From Tissierellia bacterium (GTDB taxonomy: Bacteria; Bacillota; Clostridia; Tissierellales; Tepidimicrobiaceae), in the NCBI GenBank assembly GCA_012798935.1, contig JAAZMG010000143.1:1-7829 (forward strand): a stretch of DNA of 7,829 nt. Direction: 5' to 3'. The first letter of the stretch is position 1. The number at the start of each line of letters is the position of its first letter. The translations under genes were made by a program, and so were the position numbers. Shown in pieces: positions 6,363-7,829 of this stretch. Under the pieces are notes generated by a model that made no database searches, had not been told where the DNA came from, and worked only from the letters and a program-made list of their open reading frames with translations.

Positions 6363-6635
6363 CATGTTCTCCTATAGTTTCCTAAAGGCACTGACTATAT
6401 CTTGAACTTTTCGCAAAGTTCCCTAGCGTATTATGGAAGCTAATAGTAAGGGAATGTTCTCCCAAGCAGATCTTCCATCCTAGTACTGCATATCCTTAGA
6501 CTTAGCAGCCTATAAGTCGATACAGGGCTGTTGGATTTTTCCACATACCCCTCGGTATTAGCATAGTTTCCCTTAGCCTTCACCGATTAAGCCAGGTTTT
6601 CACCTATGGATCACTCCATAGGGCGACTCCTTTGA
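6363..6635 (-). ncRNA. Group I intron in the tmRNA T-loop
   Basis: This is a 273-nt intron without an ORF. P1 pairs exon CGAT (6639-6636) with internal guide GTCG (6627-6624), giving the U-G wobble at the 5' splice site. P10 pairs exon TCC (6362-6360) with GGA (6630-6628), next to the guide. The intron ends in G (6363). P2 is CCTATGGA/TCCATAGG with a GUGA tetraloop. P3 is CCTGGC (6596-6591)/GCTAGG (6427-6422). P4 is TCGGT (6586-6582)/ACCGA (6556-6552). P7 is GACT (6518-6515)/AGTC (6396-6393), inside the classic element AAGATATAGTC. P8 is GAACTT/AAGTTC (6421-6404). P9 is closed by a GAAA tetraloop (6388-6371). An insert of about 85 nt between P7 and P3, with a 7-bp stem ATGGAAG/CTTCCAT, suggests P7.1/P7.2 of subgroup IA. 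All core helices needed for self-splicing can be drawn. Confidence 0.92.
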
Positions 6636-6849
6636 ATCGAACCCACGTCCGAAAACATTTCCACTAGAGTTTCTCCGAGTGCAGTCAGTAATTTGACATT
6701 CCCTCCACTTGACCCTTACTGACAAGGTTCAAGCTTTAGTAGCTTCATAGATTCCGTGCCAAGCTCAAAGCTTTGCCAGGTGCGGTTCCCCACTAAGTTG
6801 GCGCCCTATCCTAAGTCGTGGGATTCTCGGGTAGGACGAGCTGCTTTAA

Positions 6850-6879
6850 TTAAGCAGCTAATGCGTAATTATCGTTTGC
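6850..6879 (-). other. ssrA: tmRNA proteolysis-tag reading frame
   Basis: The resume codon GCA starts the frame GCA AAC GAT AAT TAC GCA TTA GCT GCT TAA, encoding ANDNYALAA. The ALAA end is the usual degron recognised by ClpXP-type proteases. The stop codon lies within a hairpin (GCTGCTT/AAGCAGC), as is normal for tmRNA. Confidence 0.93.
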
Positions 6880-6996
6880 GTTTAATTTAGTTTGCCACTT
6901 TTAACGTTGTTTGGCGACAACGACTCGCTACTCCTGATTCCACATCCCCGTCGAAACCAAATTCGCCCCCATATTGAATTTTTATGTGCATTGTTC

Positions 6997-7025
6997 ATTA
7001 TAGCAAAAATATGATATTATGTCAA
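6997..7025 (-). promoter_or_regulatory. ssrA: Consensus sigma-A promoter of ssrA
   Basis: A perfect TTGACA (7025-7020) and a perfect TATAAT (7002-6997) are separated by 17 nt. Transcription would start near 6990, leaving a 5' leader of about 20 nt, probably removed by RNase P. Both boxes match consensus exactly, as expected for an abundant stable RNA. Confidence 0.9.
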
Positions 7026-7033
7026 TTGAAAAA

Positions 7034-7095
7034 GTCAGGACCTTGATGAGAAGCCCCTTTGTGAGTAAGATTAATACTGTTCTCCTCAAGATGAC
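7034..7095 (-). terminator. Possible imperfect terminator hairpin after smpB
   Basis: Read on the minus strand, GTCA..TTGAGGAGAA pairs with TTCTCATCAA..TGAC (one mismatch plus internal loops) around a 27-nt loop, followed by TTTTTC. It lies between the smpB stop and the ssrA promoter. The long loop and interrupted stem make it a weak terminator; it could be another structured element. Confidence 0.4.
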
Positions 7096-7114
7096 ATGGT
7101 GCATGTAAGTATTG

Positions 7115-7579
7115 TCATCTATATTTCTCGGACATATGTTGTTCCATTCTTCTTTGTGCATCTTTCTTGGCAATAGTCTCCCTTTTATCATACAGTTTCT
7201 TTCCTTTGGCTATTGCTAGTTCTATTTTAACTAGTCCATCTTTAAGGTAAAGAGATAAAGGTATTAGAGTATATCCTTTTTGCATAATAAAGGAATTTAG
7301 CCTTCTAATCTCCCTTTTATGGAGTAATAGTTTCCTTTTCCTAATAGGATCTAAATTATAAATATTCCCTTGTTCATAAGGGCTTATGTGCATACTATAT
7401 ACATAGACTTCTCCATTTTCCACCATTGCATATGCTTCTTGTATATTTACTTTTCCCTGTCTAATGGATTTTACCTCTGTGCCTTTTAATACCAAGCCTG
7501 CTTCAATAGTATCCTCAATAAAATATTCATGCCTTGCTTTTCTATTTCTAGCCAATGCTTTTACATTTTCTTTTTTCAT
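7115..7579 (-). CDS. smpB: SsrA-binding protein SmpB
   Basis: SmpB is the small basic OB-fold protein that binds the tRNA-like domain of tmRNA and brings it to stalled ribosomes. The predicted 154 residues fit the family length. Family signatures are RNRKARHEYFIEDTIEAG (11-28), LKGTEVKSIRQGKVN (31-45), HISPYEQGN (64-72), the basic RKRKLLLHKREI stretch (80-91) and the C-terminal KGKKLYDKRETIAKKD (125-140). The C-terminal tail inserts into the empty mRNA channel in known structures. The ATG at 7579 is preferred because GGTGA (7585-7589) is correctly placed; the in-frame GTG at 7591 would overlap that site. The gene sits directly upstream of ssrA in the same direction. Confidence 0.96.
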   Translation of the reverse strand: MKKENVKALARNRKARHEYFIEDTIEAGLVLKGTEVKSIRQGKVNIQEAYAMVENGEVYVYSMHISPYEQGNIYNLDPIRKRKLLLHKREIRRLNSFIMQKGYTLIPLSLYLKDGLVKIELAIAKGKKLYDKRETIAKKDAQRRMEQHMSEKYR

Positions 7580-7595
7580 ATAAATCACCACGCTT

Positions 7596-7623
7596 ATATT
7601 AAGTCTAATTATGAGTTTATCAA
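7596..7623 (-). promoter_or_regulatory. smpB: Possible sigma-A promoter for smpB
   Basis: TTGATA (7623-7618) and TAATAT (7601-7596) are separated by 16 nt, just upstream of smpB. The predicted leader would be only about 10 nt, just long enough to include the GGTGA site. In relatives smpB is usually cotranscribed with an upstream gene such as rnr, so this match may be incidental. Confidence 0.3.
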
Positions 7624-7636
7624 CCTTTTAGAGGCC

Positions 7637-7829
7637 TGTCAATATGAAAATCCGGTCATTTAAATAGGAAATCGACCATTGAAATGGTCTCTACGGGTAA
7701 TTTAAATAATGTGTCATAATTTTGTGGAGGTTCACGACATATTTGGGAAGAACGCCGCCTCCGATTCAGGATTCAAGAAGTATCACAACACGGAGAAAAA
7801 ATGGTCGTGAAGATCGCTATCGCTAAAAA
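7637..7829. mobile_element. Possible end of an insertion sequence (IS21-like ends?)
   Basis: From TGTCAATATGAAAATCCGG at 7637 the sequence changes character. GC content rises to near half in the last 100 bases, against about a third around it. The first 55 bases hold an inverted repeat GACCATT/AATGGTC (7674-7680 with 7683-7689) and two loosely similar blocks (GAAAATCCGGTCATT and GGAAATCGACCATT). TGTCAATATGAAAA-type termini remind me of IS21-family ends, which begin with TG and hold internal repeats, but this is a recollection. No transposase can be confirmed before the edge. Confidence 0.3.
7801..7829 (+). CDS. Possible start of an unidentified gene at the right edge
   Basis: ATG 7801 opens MVVKIAIAK and runs off the window, with GGAG (7792-7795) 5 nt upstream. 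The same frame is open back to 7720, so a longer N terminus is possible. If 7637 is an insertion-sequence end, this could be its first gene. Nine residues are too few to identify it. Confidence 0.25.

Larger units (their letters stand above)
6346..6970 (-). ncRNA. ssrA: tmRNA gene interrupted by a group I intron
   Basis: tmRNA rescues stalled ribosomes: SmpB and alanyl-charged tmRNA enter the A site, a tag is translated, and the product is degraded. The 5' end reads GGGGGCGAATTTGGTTTCGA and the encoded 3' end reads CCGCCTCCACCA. They form a 7-bp acceptor stem with G3-U70, the AlaRS identity pair. The tag frame is at 6850-6879. The T-arm is split: exon 1 ends ...GTGGGTTCGAT (6970-6636) and exon 2 is TCCCACCGCCTCCACCA (6362-6346). 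Joining them restores the stem-loop GTGGG-TTCGATT-CCCAC. Without the 273-nt intron the RNA is 352 nt, normal for one-piece tmRNA. Removal of the intron is therefore required for a functional 3' tRNA-like domain. The gene lies just downstream of smpB with its own consensus promoter. Confidence 0.96.

Noticed and set aside
6346..6970. Permuted or two-piece tmRNA as the reason for the split
   Set aside because: 5' and 3' ends are in the normal order with an encoded CCA, and the interruption has a full group I core and paired splice sites.
6982..7191. Minus-strand open frame of 69 codons
   Set aside because: It overlaps the end of smpB and the ssrA promoter in another frame; the smpB frame has clear family motifs.

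Overview
The window is AT-rich with strong AAGGAGG-type ribosome-binding sites, consensus sigma-A promoters and Firmicutes-type proteins. A low-GC clostridial or Tissierella-like genome is the best guess; the species cannot be named from the sequence. Most genes lie on the minus strand.

Layout, left to right. The start of a gene cut by the edge (1-16, -) follows a small nitroreductase (60-569, -). Next come a DUF2500/YhhM-like membrane protein (714-1085, -) and an EamA-type exporter (1267-2214, -). A fumarylacetoacetate-hydrolase-family enzyme (2485-3381, +) converges on a protein with a C-terminal pRiA4b ORF-3-like domain (3452-4762, -), with a shared terminator between them. A second, broken copy of the DUF2500 gene follows (4808-5178, -). 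A family of 17/25-nt repeats lies in three gaps, flanking DUF2500 copy 1 on both sides and upstream of copy 2.

From 5392 to 6284 the DNA looks like decayed accessory sequence: a frameshifted gene remnant, possibly BrxE-like (5392-5770, -), a large near-perfect palindrome (5823-5875), and a LAGLIDADG homing-endonuclease ORF that seems internally shortened (5946-6260, +).

The highlight is the tmRNA gene ssrA (6346-6970, -). It is interrupted in its T-loop by a 273-nt group I intron (6363-6635). The splice sites are fixed by P1 and P10 pairing, and P2, P3, P4, P7, P8 and P9 can all be drawn. Splicing restores a normal tmRNA of about 352 nt with tag ANDNYALAA and the G3-U70 alanine identity pair. 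Its partner smpB (7115-7579, -) lies directly upstream, so the trans-translation genes are adjacent. Beyond smpB the composition changes at about 7637, possibly the end of an insertion sequence.

The likely story is that ssrA was invaded by a group I intron, with a homing-endonuclease gene now sitting 85 bp outside it, in a neighbourhood that has also collected repeats, a gene duplication and defence-like debris.
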